Shown here: one piece after another, positions 25,901 to 37,741 of the stretch
Position numbering within the stretch: position 1 is the first letter of the stretch
Layout: the number at the start of each line of letters is the position of its first letter
From: Cichorium intybus
Lineage: Eukaryota; Streptophyta; Magnoliopsida; Asterales; Asteraceae
Assembly: GCA_023525715.1 (NCBI GenBank)
Contig: CM042012.1
Location: forward strand, 40,831,528-40,895,527
DNA length: 64,000 bases
Direction: 5' to 3'
The notes under the pieces: model-generated
Databases searched by the model: none
Seen by the model: only the letters and a program-made list of their open reading frames with translations
Told to the model about the DNA's origin: nothing
Translations under genes and position numbers: made by a program

Positions 25901-26504
25901 TAACACCACTACTAAGCACTAAACTATAAACGCCGATCATGGTAACAGGGGACGATCTCCTATTGCCCATGATCAGGTTCAGTCTACCGTGCTCCACCTC
26001 CCTGCTTTCCTTTAGGCCCTGCAGATCAGAACAAATGTGAAAACCACATCCTGTATCAAGGACCCAAGAATTAGAATATGGTGAGTTTTTTGAGATAGTG
26101 TATATACCTGCTGTCGATGGCTTTACTTTCCCATCCTTGACATCCAGCAAGTATTTGGGGCAGCTTCTCTTCCAATGGCCCTTCTCTTTGCAGTAGAAAC
26201 AGTCGGCTTCATTGGGGTTGGCTACACAAGGAATGTGAGAAGACTTGGTTCTCGAGCCATTGCTGGACGACCCGACCTGAACCTTTTCCCTCCAATTTTG
26301 CTTAGGAGGGTCCTTCCTTTTCTTTCCTTTGCCACTTCCAATGGCTAAGACGGGCTGATTAACCGAGGGTACACTTTTACCCTTCATCCCGTCCTCAGCA
26401 ACCCGAAGCATACGATGCAACTCAGTCAGGTTAGCCTGATTGTTGTTCAAATGATAAGCCAGCCTGAACTGGTCATAAGAACTCGGTAAGGAGCAAGGTT
26501 GCAA
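22980..26504 (-). pseudogene. Copia A gag C-terminus and pol (protease, integrase, RT, RNase H)
   Basis: One reading frame interrupted by two stops: TAA at 25389-25391 and TAG at about 24990-25010. In the 371-codon upstream part, a zinc knuckle CFYCKEKGHWKRSC (residues 102-115), the protease motif LDTGCG (149-154) and the GAG-pre-integrase zinc site (HSRLGH ... CESCLLGK) are present. Integrase continues at 25008-25367 (NGVAERCNRTLLDMVRSMM). The 669-codon part holds the reverse transcriptase with YVDD at 341-344 and RNase H (GYTDASFQTDRDS near 512, then KQDTVADSTCESEYIAA). The order protease, integrase, RT marks it as copia. Catalytic residues look intact, so decay is recent. Confidence 0.93.
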
Positions 26505-26594
26505 AAGTCGCTAGGCACTCCCAGGTCGGCGGACTAGCGAGTAGCGAGTAATCGGCTAGGCGGGGAGTACTCGGTGAGTACTCGGTAAGCACTG

Positions 26595-26690
<96 letters not shown>

Positions 26691-27799
26691 CGAGCACCTT
26701 ATATCAAATTCACACCTTAAATCGTATATACAGAATATATACAAATACATAACATCACCGATTAATCCCACTATCATATAATCGAACACATTGGATGCAT
26801 ACTCACTTATTTAAACATTTATTCAAACACCTTGCAAGCATGTCTCATAAGTCAAAACCTTTGAAATCAATACAATTGTAAATAGAATCCAGAACCAAAA
26901 GTTGAATTCACGAAACATAAAATATATAACCACAAGTTGAATTCACAAAACAAAACACAACATCGATTGAACATTTCCTGATTTAAACGGCAATCTGCAA
27001 TCGACAACTTAAACTCAATTTAAAATCAATTGAGCCTGAGTTCAAATTAGAACCTTCATTGAACTCCAAACTGCAATCAATTGACGTTTATTCAAGCATA
27101 CAAATTGACGTATTATATTGCCAACTGAAATCTATCGCACTTCTTCAAATTTCGATTGAAATTGGACCGATGGTGCTAGAGCCGACTGCGATTACTGTGT
27201 CTGATGCCGATTCTGAAATCAACCCAAGTCGGAACCCACATCGAGAATGTCGATTGGGTGTGAAATCAATCGATTGACTGTGTGTATGTGAGTGAAAGCA
27301 ATCACGATTCCGAACCGAAGTTTTTGTAAACCTATAATTGATTGACTGTTTGTGTGAGTGAAAGCAATCACGTGTGTGTGACTTCGATTATGAACCAGAA
27401 GCTTGGAAGCTCGGTAGCTTTGTTTTAGTAGTTAGGTTGTGTTTATCCCACATCGCCTAAAACACAAAGACATACGAGTATCTCTTATTATAAATAGTTG
27501 TCTAAGGGGACCGAGTTATTTACCTTCTAACTGGGTTACCTCCTAGTTTCATTGGTCAGTTAAAAAAATAACATTGGGCTTAGATAGGATCCATTTTGGG
27601 TCGAATTTGGGTTTAATGTGGACCGAATTTGTCCGATTAGGACCGATTTGGGCCGAGTAGTCGGGTTTTGACCGAGGTTTGACCGAGGTTGACTAAATCC
27701 GATTTTTTAAAACGAGTTGGTTAAACTCGCCAAGGAATAGGACCGAGTCCGATTCCAAGGCCGAATACTCGGCCGAGTTGGCCGAGTTTTGCAACACTG
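26494..27799. mobile_element. hAT-like non-autonomous element, copy 1 (1306 bp)
   Basis: Interrupts copia A gag. Ends are CAAGGTTGCAAAAGTCG and its imperfect complement (CGAGTTTTGCAACACTG at the right). Flanks GTAAGGAG and GTAAAGAG form an 8-bp duplication with one change, typical of hAT. Contains a TA array (26598-26689) and many CCGAGT/TCGGCC words near the ends. No transposase. The shorter copies at 35123-35704 and 42671-43232 share the ends. Confidence 0.88.
26598..26689. repeat. (TA)n microsatellite
   Basis: About 92 bp of TA repeats near the left end of the hAT-like element. Confidence 0.98.
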
Positions 27800-28319
27800 G
27801 TAAAGAGTTAAGCACTATGTCAACGGCCAACTCCTCAGGTACAGGCATCGCAAGCTTTCTAAGCCGCTCCACGTAACCTTGCATTCTTTGCACATGAGCG
27901 CAGATGGACTCTCCATCTTTAGGTTTGCTGTTCGTGAAGTCTTTGACCACCTCGCACCTCTCGATGCGCTCTTGCTTGCGGAACTTTTCCGCAAGCTCCT
28001 TGTGCATCTCAAAGGGCCAGTAGACTTCATATATCCTTTGCAATTCGGGGTTCATTGTGGCGATCATGATGCAGGCCACTTTGGTCGCATCATCAAAATG
28101 TTTTTGGTACAAGGCAATCTCCTCGGGAGTAGCAGTTTCAGGGTCAATATCGACAAGCTCGGTTTCGAGGACATACTCTTTGTTCTCGTACCTCAGAGCC
28201 ATCTTGATATTTCTAATCCAGTCATTGTAGTTTGTCCCGTTCAATTGAACCTTGGAACACAGTGAGAGGATAGAGGGACTGGAGTTTGAGTGGGGAGCGG
28301 ATTGATCAGCAGAAGACAT
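27800..28319 (-). pseudogene. Copia A gag, N-terminal part
   Basis: Begins at ATG 28319 (MSSADQSAPHSNSSP). It contains the copia gag pattern QLNGTNYNDWIRNIKMAL near residue 26 and continues to VDIVLNSLP, where the hAT-like element is inserted. The frame resumes at about 26493 (SLPSSYDQFRLAYHL). Before that insertion gag and pol would have been one long ORF. Residues read after SLP in this frame belong to the inserted element and not to gag. Confidence 0.9.
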
Positions 28320-29661
28320 CTATAAAAGAAGGTAAGTTAAATCAGATATATGTCGGTCCTTATAATAACCCAATATAAAATAAGGCTAGGATCCAACTAT
28401 AACAATTTGCAACGTAGAAGAGGGATGTCGTAATCTATAAGCAAATTTTATAAAGGTAGGCGAAAGACGATTCAGCCAATTCCACCGCGGAAAAATAATC
28501 TTATTATAAATGGAATTCCTAGTTTCTTTTGAGATTTATTGAACTGTTCAATAGCATGTTTAATCTCGGATATGCCCCACCGTTTGTGACTGGGATGCCG
28601 AGGATCACAAACCGGGTGTGAATAACCATGCAAATTAGCTTGGTACTCTCGGGGTCTATTATCATCTCAAATTGATGTGCCGGTTAACCACACATGCTCC
28701 ATCAACAATGATAACACCCGAGACACCCATTGCCACTCTTTATGAACCCCCATTGGTGTGCCGGTAAACCATACACGCTCCACCAACGTTTCATAAAGTG
28801 CAATGTGCAATTTCATGGGGTAGCATCAAATTCACATTTTTTCTAAAGTAACTAGATTGAGATTTTGTTTTTGTAAATGGTTCTAGTACTTTGATCATTA
28901 TACTTTTAATGATTTAGCGGTTCTGTCAAACCCGTTCGGCTAACGACCCTCCACTGATTAGGCGAGCGGTGGATGAGAGTGTTCACCTATTAGACTGTCA
29001 TTTTATAGGCAGTCTCCTTATACCCACTTTATAGACCAGCTTCGTGAATGAGGCCTACTATTGATTTGACTAACCAAGTTTATCTCATATATATAATATT
29101 AACTTTTAATAACATATATAAGATGTATTTTAAAATCCTTTAAAATATTCAAGGTTTATCTTTTAATTTTACCAAATTTAACAATTAAATTTTAAATTAA
29201 ATTAAACCTTAAAATCGATTTAATCAATTTTAATTACCAATTAATTAAATTAATTAAATCTTAATATTTTAAACATTTTAAAATATTTTTTCCGGATTTT
29301 TCCATTAATTTTCTATAATTTAAAATTAATTAAATCCCTTTTGAATTATCTTTTAATTAACAATTAATTAAATTAATTCAATGAAGATAGGTTTATCCAA
29401 ATTAATCAAATTAATTAAAACCTATACTAAACCCCCTAGATTTCGAATTCAAATAATGGGGTTTAAGGTTATCCATTTAATTAACAAATAAAGTTACCAA
29501 AAATAGAAAACCTCCTAAAACCCTAATAGGCATAATCGAAATAGGCAAGGGGGATTAGGGTTTTCAAAACCCTAATCCTAGAAATCAATCCACACTAAAT
29601 ATAGGGTTTATAAGCTTTAAACCCTAAAACAGTTATATCAATTCAACAAGAAAACAAAAAC
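28320..29661 (-). other. Copia A 5' leader
   Basis: 1.3 kb between the primer site and gag without ORFs. AT-rich, with short segments (for example GTGCCGGTTAACCACACATG near 28677) that recur in inverse orientation in the decayed copia B (near 39765 and 40745). Confidence 0.75.
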
Positions 29662-29662
29662 T

Positions 29663-29675
29663 GGCTCTGATACCA
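29663..29675 (-). other. Primer binding site of copia A
   Basis: Complement is TGGTATCAGAGCC, matching the 3' end of initiator methionine tRNA, one base from the LTR. Confidence 0.92.
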
Positions 29676-29676
29676 C

Positions 29677-30368
29677 TGAAAGGTTTTCTGCAAACCATGA
29701 ACTAAATAACCTAAGTTCACATGCAACCTATGAGGATCTATGTTTTCTTCTAATTGAACATATAACAAAAACTAGAGACTAATAAAAGAAACTAAAGATC
29801 AAACAGAAAAACCAACCTTAATTTCTTGGAAGCTGAGCAGCAAAATTATCCTGCCTCAAATGAAAGTCACACCCTTAGCCGGGAGGTTTATGGATCGAAA
29901 TTCCAGAGAGAAAATAATAGAATGAGCAACCAATAATGAGGTCTAGGGGTCCCTATTTATAGGGAACCCAGTGGCAAAGCTAAAACCCTAGCTGCAGCCC
30001 ATTTTTCCGGATTATCTGTACGCGCGCCGCGACCAAAACGTTTGCGCGCCGTGCGCCGCAATTCAACTATTGAATTTGTACGACTTTAATCCCTGACCTC
30101 CTGATTAATCTAATTAATGCCACATAAATTAATCCAATTAATTTCTGATTAATTATTAATCAAATAATATTATTTCTTATTAATATATTATCTCCATAAT
30201 ATATTAACAAACAATATCTTGATTTATTAGTTATATAATAAATCAACCCTTTCTCTCTACTTAACTTTCCACCAAACCTCCAGCTATGAGGGCAACTCAA
30301 ACGGACTATGCTACTATTAATTAGGTAAATACTAATTATTAGTCATGGCTTAGACACCTAATCCAACA
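29677..30368 (-). repeat. Copia A 5' LTR (692 bp)
   Basis: Pairs with 21439-22129. TATA-like complement CTATAAATAG at 29953-29962. Followed by the target duplication GTTGA. Confidence 0.95.
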
Positions 30369-30373
30369 GTTGA

Positions 30374-31859
30374 ATACTATAATTTCTAGTTTAAGTTTAT
30401 GTAATTTGTTGGGGTTCAACCTAGGTTATTCGAAGACTATAATTCCTAGTTTATATTTATGTAATTCGTGCAGACGTTTGTTTATGTGATTTGAAGGTCA
30501 ATCTATATTATGCGAAGTCCAAACAATGTTGTTTCTTATTTTATATCGTAAATCGAATACAATAGAAGTTATTATGTATTTTTGTAGTATTTTTGAAAAA
30601 TAAAAATACTACAGTTTAGTTGAAGGTCAATCAATGTTATGCCAAGTTCAAGTTTAAATGTAGTTGTGGTTAAATTAATTTGGTGGTGCCTATTTAGTTG
30701 CTTGGTCTTTTTGAAATGTAAGACTTACAATATTTGATCGTGCCTATTTAGTTGCTTGGTCATTTTCTATTGAGTATACAGTTTAGTTGAATGTATTTTT
30801 TGAACTATCTAAATGTACAACACTCTTACTAATGGCCAAAAACCAAATTAGTGGGATTCATATGGTCTTTTCTCCGAGAAAATAGATTAAAGAAATCATA
30901 TTCATGTTCATAAACAAAACCATGCACATAAATATAAATATACAGATATATCCTTAAGCGTAAAACCATATATAAAAACATAAATATACAAATACAAAAA
31001 GGTATATAGATACATAAAGATATAGAACCATAAAACTAAACATCTCCAGATAAAGCAAATTTTTCTAAAAATTACTAACATGTTAAATACATTTTTTAAC
31101 GGCGGCAAACTAAAGATAAAATTAAAAAACTAGTTGTAGGCTAGCAATGGTAAAAAGTTTTAGAACCAAACACAACAACTAAACAAACACAATTGTAAAG
31201 AGAACAACTTAATATAAGCTATGTACAAAACAGAACAACTACAAAATAGCATCGAACTTTGGGGAACCGCTCCAAAATAACATCGAAATTTGGGGAGGTT
31301 CCTAGAATAGCAAGATAGTTTGTACTTCAAATCAGACCCCCACCATACACATTAGGCATCACCACGGGCCATCCAAAATAGTGAGGAACTCCAATAAAAC
31401 TAGTATACTCTCTCAACAGCCAAAATCACCCCTCATATTACATTAAAAAAATCAATATCCTAGCTTTAAGAACAGAGTATAGAATTACGTGAGCAGAGGA
31501 TAAATTCTCAAAATCCAATAGTAGATGGTGAGTTTTCTTAGTCAAGAATCTTACGATCATCTAATGAATTATGAAAAGTATTTCAAAAGTCAATTCCATT
31601 TGATACAACACGGTATCACACAATGAGTCTAATGGAAATTGGACATGAAGGTTCGACTTATGATAAATCGTATTATGCTTCCAATCAGTGTCAGAGGTTA
31701 GAACTTAGAGACAACATAAAAGTCCTAAACATTACGCCAATATAAGAGGTTCTATAAACATTGTCTAGAAAATATGGAGTGCAGATGCTTCTTCACTGGC
31801 ATATTTACAAATCTAGGGTTTTAAGACGTACGTTTAACGTGAAGCTCAAATAACACTAA
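30374..31859. other. hAT 3' flank, then unrecognised AT-rich DNA
   Basis: The first 250 bp continue the hAT element after the copia insertion (repeated phrases such as GACTATAATTCCTAGTTTA). Beyond about 30650 nothing is recognised. The small minus-strand ORF at 30908-31108 is low complexity. Confidence 0.45.
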
Positions 31860-32212
31860 TTAAAAGAAGTGTAATTTGACTGGATTACTTGGATATAATA
31901 AACATTTTGACAATAGTCCCATGTTGCTCAAATGACAGTCTTCTATGATAGGAAGTTGGCATTCAAAGAAATCATTGGGAGCCATATTGATCTTGATGAA
32001 ACTCAAAGGATTAAAGAACCTGATGTTGGCACTAGTACTCAATCAAAGGTAGCGAAACCTGTTGAAAATCAGTGAGAGTTTGTTGAGGAATCTGACATAA
32101 CTCCACCCCCAGTCTAAAAAACCGGTATAGTACACCATGCACCTGAGTTTTGTAGATTACATGTTAATAAGGAAAATGAATATATGATGGATCACTATGA
32201 CCCTAGCAATTG
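31860..32212 (+). pseudogene. Copia pol relic (integrase to RT linker)
   Basis: The plus strand reads AFKEIIGSHIDLDETQRIKE near 31956-32015, then a Ser/Thr/Pro-rich linker with stops. That pattern is found between integrase and reverse transcriptase in copia polyproteins. Frameshifts precede it. No RT catalytic motif is left. Confidence 0.45.
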
Positions 32213-32365
32213 ATAAAGAAGCCATACATGAAATAACAAGATTAATACACACAAGTTGCTAAAGAAGCCATACATGAACATTTCACGCAAGATGAAAATC
32301 ATTCATGACTTCCAAAAACCAAGATTATCCAAATAAACTTGTAATATAACCATGCATGCAAAGGT

Positions 32366-32378
32366 GGCTCTAATACCA
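32366..32378 (-). other. Primer-binding-site-like sequence
   Basis: Complement TGGTATTAGAGCC has one mismatch to the initiator Met tRNA primer site. It abuts TGTTGGGTC at 32381, as at a copia LTR junction. The partner LTR and its far end could not be defined, so this is probably an old truncated element. Confidence 0.4.
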
Positions 32379-32380
32379 CT

Positions 32381-34821
32381 TGTTGGGTCTTGTTCATGTC
32401 GGTTTTAAAAAAACTCAAGTGAAGCAATGAAAGCAAATACAACGATGAACAACATAATACAATATTGCACCCACCAAAGGATCATTTGCATGAAATGATA
32501 GATTAAAACCAACCATACAAAGTTAAAGAACAACAACCTTCAAAGCCTTTGCAATAACTCGAATTAGATTGTGAAGAAGATGGCAACTAGTAGGAAAATA
32601 TACTTCCTCTAGAGATGATCCACCAACAAGCTTCTCCAACACCAAGTATGCAAGTACAACCTTGTGTTAACACATTCTCTTAAGCTTAAAAGACAAGATT
32701 GATTTTTTCCCTTCAAGGGAGGAATGTGTATGTTTTCTACAATTAACTATTAGAGAGAATGAGAGGCTGGTGAGAGTGTGTGTTCAGACAATAGGAGGAA
32801 GAATAGAAGAATAACTAGTTTCTCCTTTATGCATATACTCATGCAACCTCCAACATCTAATGATGATATATGAGTACGTATGCATTGGTAGATTGAAGAG
32901 GCACAAGAGCCTTAGTGGACCCCTTTTAGGGTTGATCATGGTCGAAGAGTGAAAGAGGGGGGGGGGGGAGGAAAGAGTGTCTCTTACACTTTATCTTAAA
33001 TTTTATAAAACATACTTTCTCTTTTATAAAATATAAAAACCCTTTCCAAATAAAATAAGTTTCCAACATGTTAATGTATATAAACCCTTTTATACATACA
33101 CACACACACACATATATAATTATAATCATGAATGAATAAAAACACCTCTAATTATAATCATAGATGACTACACCTCTAACTATAAATTAATAAACATTAA
33201 CAAAATAAAAGTTACATCTGAATTCCTACATTTCAAGTTATATTTATTAATGAATATAATTGTAACAATAATGAATTCACACATAGTTGTGTTTGCTTCG
33301 AATTTCCTTGTTACACCATACACGAAAAAAGATGAAACACTCATGATCATTGTTGTTCTTGGATACACACCTACAAAATCAAATTCAAGGATATCAGAAA
33401 ATTATTATAACCATATTAAACATAAATGATTAATGGCCATATTAAACCTAGCTAAAGTTATAATCAGAAATGATTATAACCGATCTTCTAATTATTTATG
33501 CAATTATATTTATAATCATCAATAATTCTAGTTATAATCATCAGTTATTATAGTTGTAATCATCGATGATTAACACATAAAGAACTTTTAACACAAAAAT
33601 ACATATAGTTACAATGTTAATCACCAGTGATTAACACTGTAATCATCAATAATTCTAGTTATAATCATCAATGATTATACTTATTCATGCTTAACACTTA
33701 ACAGAGGTTACTAACCCCCCCAATTTAACAGAGGTTTCTAACACATTTAATCATCAATGAATATAACTAACATCTTACAAATACATAAAGATAAACACCA
33801 ATGATTAGCACTGCCTATTTATGGTTTATATGTGTTCATCATACAGTTAGAGTGTTAATCACCAATGATTAACACTGCTTATTAATTAATGATTACCATC
33901 AGTAAACAACATTTATTTCAGAAATCATATGGTTCACATGCATCTGATTTTTCACGGGATCACGATTGATTTGGGCCGTCTTCGATTTTTCACACACACT
34001 AGCAATTAGATTGAGAGTCTTTTAGCAATTTAATTTAATCCAAACCAAATTAGACAAAAGTAGAAATTTTTCCTTACCAGGATAAGTGTGTTCATTTTTG
34101 GCTTATTGGCTGGTCGATTGATGCCATTACTGAAGGATTTAACCAGGTCTAATGAGTTGGTTTTTTTGGGTTGGAACTTTGATCAAAGCGATTGAATTGA
34201 TTACACTACCAAAAAAGAGGAAAATCCCTATAAAAACAAATCTGTGGATTAACAGTTCAGTTTAAAAAGAAACATAAATTAATATCCCCATCGACCCACA
34301 ATATTGCTTTTTGACCAAACCTGATAAGAACCAAAATTACATGAATAAAACCAACAAAAATCCCCAAACCATGATTTCATGAACCCAGATTCTGCACCTT
34401 TATGTTAAATAGAAAGTACCCATGTCATAACAGCTTAGAAATCTTCCAGTATTTTGTATATTTAACTTAGTAATGACGTGTCTGTAGAGAATGAATGGTA
34501 ATTGTGATGATTGTTAACATTTGACAATAACACCAAGTCATTATATCAAGATGGAAGTAAAACGAATTCAGCCCGCATCCTATACAACACCACTAGATCA
34601 AATTTATGTTTCCGCTTTTGATCAGAGTTAAAATGACTCATGTATTACAACAATGAATGTCAATAGATATGTAACATATATTTTGGCCAACACGACTGTG
34701 ATTGAAGAACAAATTAGTATCACACATTAATTAATTGATTTCAAGTTCCCAAAATACGATGAAAATGAGGATCTATAGAATTCACGAACACGGTAATCTT
34801 TGAAAAGGGGAATTGAATTAC
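32381..34821. other. Non-coding, AT-rich, with recurrent palindromic words
   Basis: No gene found. The left part may be an old LTR. 33410-33900 has many near-palindromic AATCATCGATGATTA-type words. A G10 run lies near 32960 and a (CA)n run near 33097. The left flank of the glycosyltransferase exon (to 34821) would be its intron. Confidence 0.4.
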
Positions 34822-35887
34822 CTGAGTACCCCATTGGACCTTGAGGCAAGAATCCACGGATATCTTTCCATCACGACCATACAGGAGCTGTTTATGGCCG
34901 TCGATCTCATTCTCATCATAGAAGTAGATTTTGAGGGAGATGTAGGGCCCATATCCGCGGAGAGGCCACCGTACTGAACCGTCATCTTCTGAGAAACGTA
35001 TAATGTTGGATTCATATCCATTCCCATTGAAGGTTGAAGAGGAAGAAATGGAGGAGGACAATGATTGGTCTAAGAGTCTGGTGGCGAAAAAGGTAACAGA
35101 AACGAGGGCTAGGGCTCCGAAGCAAGGTTGTAGAAGTCGCTAGGCGGTAGGCGGGCGGTCGACTAGGGCCTAGGACTAGTCGGTCTAGGCGAGGACTAGT
35201 CGGCGCCTAGGCGGGGAGTATTAATTGTAACAAAATTTATTTTTTCAAATTTAGATATTACCTATATCCCTAAAAAATGAATAAATAAGTATAAAAATTT
35301 GCAAATCAAAGTGTTTAAATATGTAAGTCATCAAACATCATAATGTTTAGACTCATTAATGACATTTTTTTATCATTTTAATCATCGATAATTGTAACTT
35401 AGCCACCGATTATCATAATTAATGATATTTTCTAAATTTAAATTTTAAAAATTTAAAAATTTGATTTTTTTGAGAATTTGATAATTTTTGAAAATTTTTA
35501 AAATTTGAAATTTTTTGAAAATTTTGAAATTTTGAAATTTGAAAAATTGAAAATTTTGCCGCCTAGACCCGCCTAGGCCCGCCTAAACCCGATTTTGACC
35601 GCCGTTGACCAAATCCGCCTAGCTTTACCGCCTACCACTAATCGTAGGCGGAACCCGCCCGCCTAGCGCCTAGGCGGCCGCCTAGGCCGACTTTTACAAC
35701 ACTGTCCGAAGTGGTAACGGGAGAACGAGAGCCGGGTGTCCCAAGTGGTGGAAGAAAGTGAGTAAGGGAAAAGAACGGTGGAACGAGTTGAGTTAAGGCG
35801 ACGGCGACAGCAGATGCTAAGGTCGCGTCTGATTTCTAATATCGTGATCTTAGGAGGGAAGATGAATTGAGGTTTAATTAAATACAT
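34822..35887 (-). pseudogene. GT47/exostosin-type glycosyltransferase, first exon, split by a hAT MITE
   Basis: Read on the minus strand, 35887-35705 (61 codons from an ATG) continues after the inserted MITE at 35115-34822 in the same frame, 159 residues in all. A hydrophobic segment (ALALVSVTFFATRLL) right after the insertion fits a type II Golgi membrane anchor. It is followed by a Ser-rich stem and LKIYFYDENEIDG, LLYGRDGKIS and LKVQWGTQ. These resemble the N-terminal part of plant exostosin-family glycosyltransferases of the At3g57630 (extensin arabinosyltransferase) type; this is from memory of the family. The exon ends with a consensus donor, CAG then GTAATT. No later exons were found to the left, so this is a fragment or a broken gene. 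The start codon is uncertain. Confidence 0.6.
35123..35704. mobile_element. hAT-like MITE, copy 2 (582 bp)
   Basis: Ends CAAGGTTGTAGAAGTCG and CGACTTTTACAACACTG. TCCGAAG directly flanks both sides (7 bp exact). Rich in CCTAGGC and GCGGGC words near both ends, with an AT-rich middle. It is about 95% or more like copy 3 (42671-43232) by eye. Inserted in the coding exon of the glycosyltransferase fragment. Confidence 0.9.
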
Positions 35888-36118
35888 TAGATGGGTCAAT
35901 CAATTCCAAAAATAAAAAAACTTAAATTTAGGAATGATTAATTAAATACATTAGTAAAATACCTATTATACCTTTACCAGAGTTTTATATTTGCATAATG
36001 ATACCTTGAATTTTTTATATTTACATAAATGACACAATCATATTAACCATTGATCTTATAATTTAGATGGGTGAGATTTGGTCTCAATATCTCAACTTTT
36101 TTTTTGTTCTCAAGTGAT

Positions 36119-36122
<4 letters not shown>
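35888..36122. other. Spacer
   Basis: AT-rich. The last part (GGGTGAGATTTGGTCTCAAT to GTTCTCAAGTGATCC, 36070-36120) resembles the edge of a repeat that abuts the AT array. Confidence 0.35.
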
Positions 36123-36206
<84 letters not shown>

Positions 36207-36484
36207 TAACCCTTAAATTAAATAAAGGTTATACAAACTTACTTAAATCAAATTCACTCAAACTTATGAAATAAATATCATTCACCTTAAATTAATTCAT
36301 ACAATATGATTTAAATTAAGATATAAAATTATTTTTACATAAAATAATAAATACAAGAGTTATGATATTCTAACATGAATCAAATACACTAGTTAAAATG
36401 ATCAAATTGGTGTCTTCCTTGTTATCGGTATGACCATATAGTATCATATGTTATTGGCGATACTATTCTATGATCATTTTTGAG
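36123..36484 (-). mobile_element. Diverged copia LTR fragment with TA array
   Basis: The complement of about 36300-36470 aligns with 12085-12245 (landmarks GATCATAGAAT, CAATAACATATGAT and TGTTAGAATATCATAA-like text). The TA array at 36123-36201 corresponds to the one in the other LTR. Both ends are truncated. Confidence 0.6.
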
Positions 36485-36808
36485 CACATAAGAGCAAAAT
36501 AAACCACCTTTCTGTCTTGGGGCGATCATTTTTGCCAAGCCACCCAGTTGATCTTCCTTTTGGATTCATCTCCTCTCCAAATAAAATTTCTCATAATGCT
36601 TTTTGAAATTCTAATTAACTTTTTAGGCGCTTTGAAAATCGAAAAGTAATATAACGGTAAGCTTCCTAAGATTGACTTCACCAATGTTACACGCCCACCC
36701 TGAATGAAAATGTGTTAGATTTCCATGGGCTCAACCTACTTTTAAACCCATCTATAATCGGATTCCAATTTCGGGCCAACTTCATGTTTCCACAAACTGG
36801 AATTCTAT
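36485..36808 (-). pseudogene. LINE reverse transcriptase C-terminal relic
   Basis: The minus strand reads MKLARNWNPIIDGFKSRLSP and, after a frameshift, KSILGSLPLYYFSIFKAPKK and IMRNFIWRGDESKRKINWVA. This is the thumb and zinc-binding tail region of plant L1-type reverse transcriptase. Stops and a frameshift show decay. Likely the 3' part of the LINE whose endonuclease lies at 42612-45701. Confidence 0.8.
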
Positions 36809-36819
36809 GATAGGTAAAA

Positions 36820-37741
36820 GGTAGTCACTCTACAGTCAGCGGTATTGTTTCTACTTTCCCAAAAACCAACACAAAACACAATATCAAAACAATTGCCAAA
36901 ATCCAAATCAAGCATGAACTAAACTAAACTAAGATTACTTACTGATTCCAGAAGTAAATTCCAGAAAAATCAGAAGCAATGCCAATCCCAAAACATCCAA
37001 ACAAGCATTCAAACATCAATAATACCGAAAATTACAAATAAACCAAGAACCGAATGATTAACTTTTACAAATCAAAAACCAAACATCAAACCAATATCCA
37101 AACACTCAAATATCAGATCTAAACTATCAACTATTCTACTGAAATCAGAAATTATGAATCCAAACAAACATCGACTAATCGACGGAAATCTCAATTGTGG
37201 AATACTTCGATACCGAGTTGATAAAACAAGAGAAAAACTAAATTACTAACCAAAATATTGATTCCCACTGAAAAACTGACGAAATTGTGCCTTCGGATCC
37301 CTCCTTTGCGTCCCGGGATGAGTGAAAAGTCGGACGGGACTCCGGTATTTATAGTTGTGCGAAATTAGGGTTTCTGCGTCGCGGCCAAGTTAAATCCGCG
37401 ACGCGCGTGTTGCCTTATCCCGCAATCTCGGAATTTGAAATTCAAAAACGAAGATTTTATCCGGTCGCGAGATAGCGGCGCTATCTCAAGAAATAGCGGC
37501 GCTATTGACGATAGCGGCGCTATCTATCCTAGATAGCACCTCTATTTCTGCCAGATCCAATTTTTTGCCTTTTTTGCTCCACAACTTCTCCAGAATTGCA
37601 CTAAAACCCCTACATTTACACTAAAAACATTTCCAAGCACTTTGGCACAAAAGTAAGTGATATTAGCCAATTAATAATGATAAATTAACTAAAACACGAC
37701 TAAACAACGCCCAAAATACTTGATATTACTAGGCGTTGTCA
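36820..37741 (-). mobile_element. Truncated Athila-type LTR
   Basis: Ends with TACTAGGCGTTGTCA at 37741, like the LTR at 10429-11559. It shares layout: CAGAAGTAAA and TACCAAA-type AT-rich text, a TATA-like GGTATTTATAG (about 37344), then a GC-rich block with CGCG. Overall similarity is moderate, so it is a related subfamily. No internal region follows. Confidence 0.65.

Larger units (their letters stand above)
21434..30373 (-). mobile_element. Ty1/copia retrotransposon A with 5-bp TSD
   Basis: LTRs at 21439-22129 and 29677-30368 flank gag-pol on the minus strand. The target duplication GTTGA lies at 21434-21438 and 30369-30373. LTR ends on the plus strand are TGAAAGG and CCAACA. The primer site complementary to initiator Met tRNA is at 29663-29675 and the polypurine tract at 22130-22142. 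The LTRs differ by about 14 of 692 bases (about 2%). The insertion split the 3' region of the hAT element. A hAT-like element (26494-27799) interrupts gag, and two in-frame stops interrupt pol. A decayed relative in the opposite orientation lies at 37742-42611. Confidence 0.95.
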
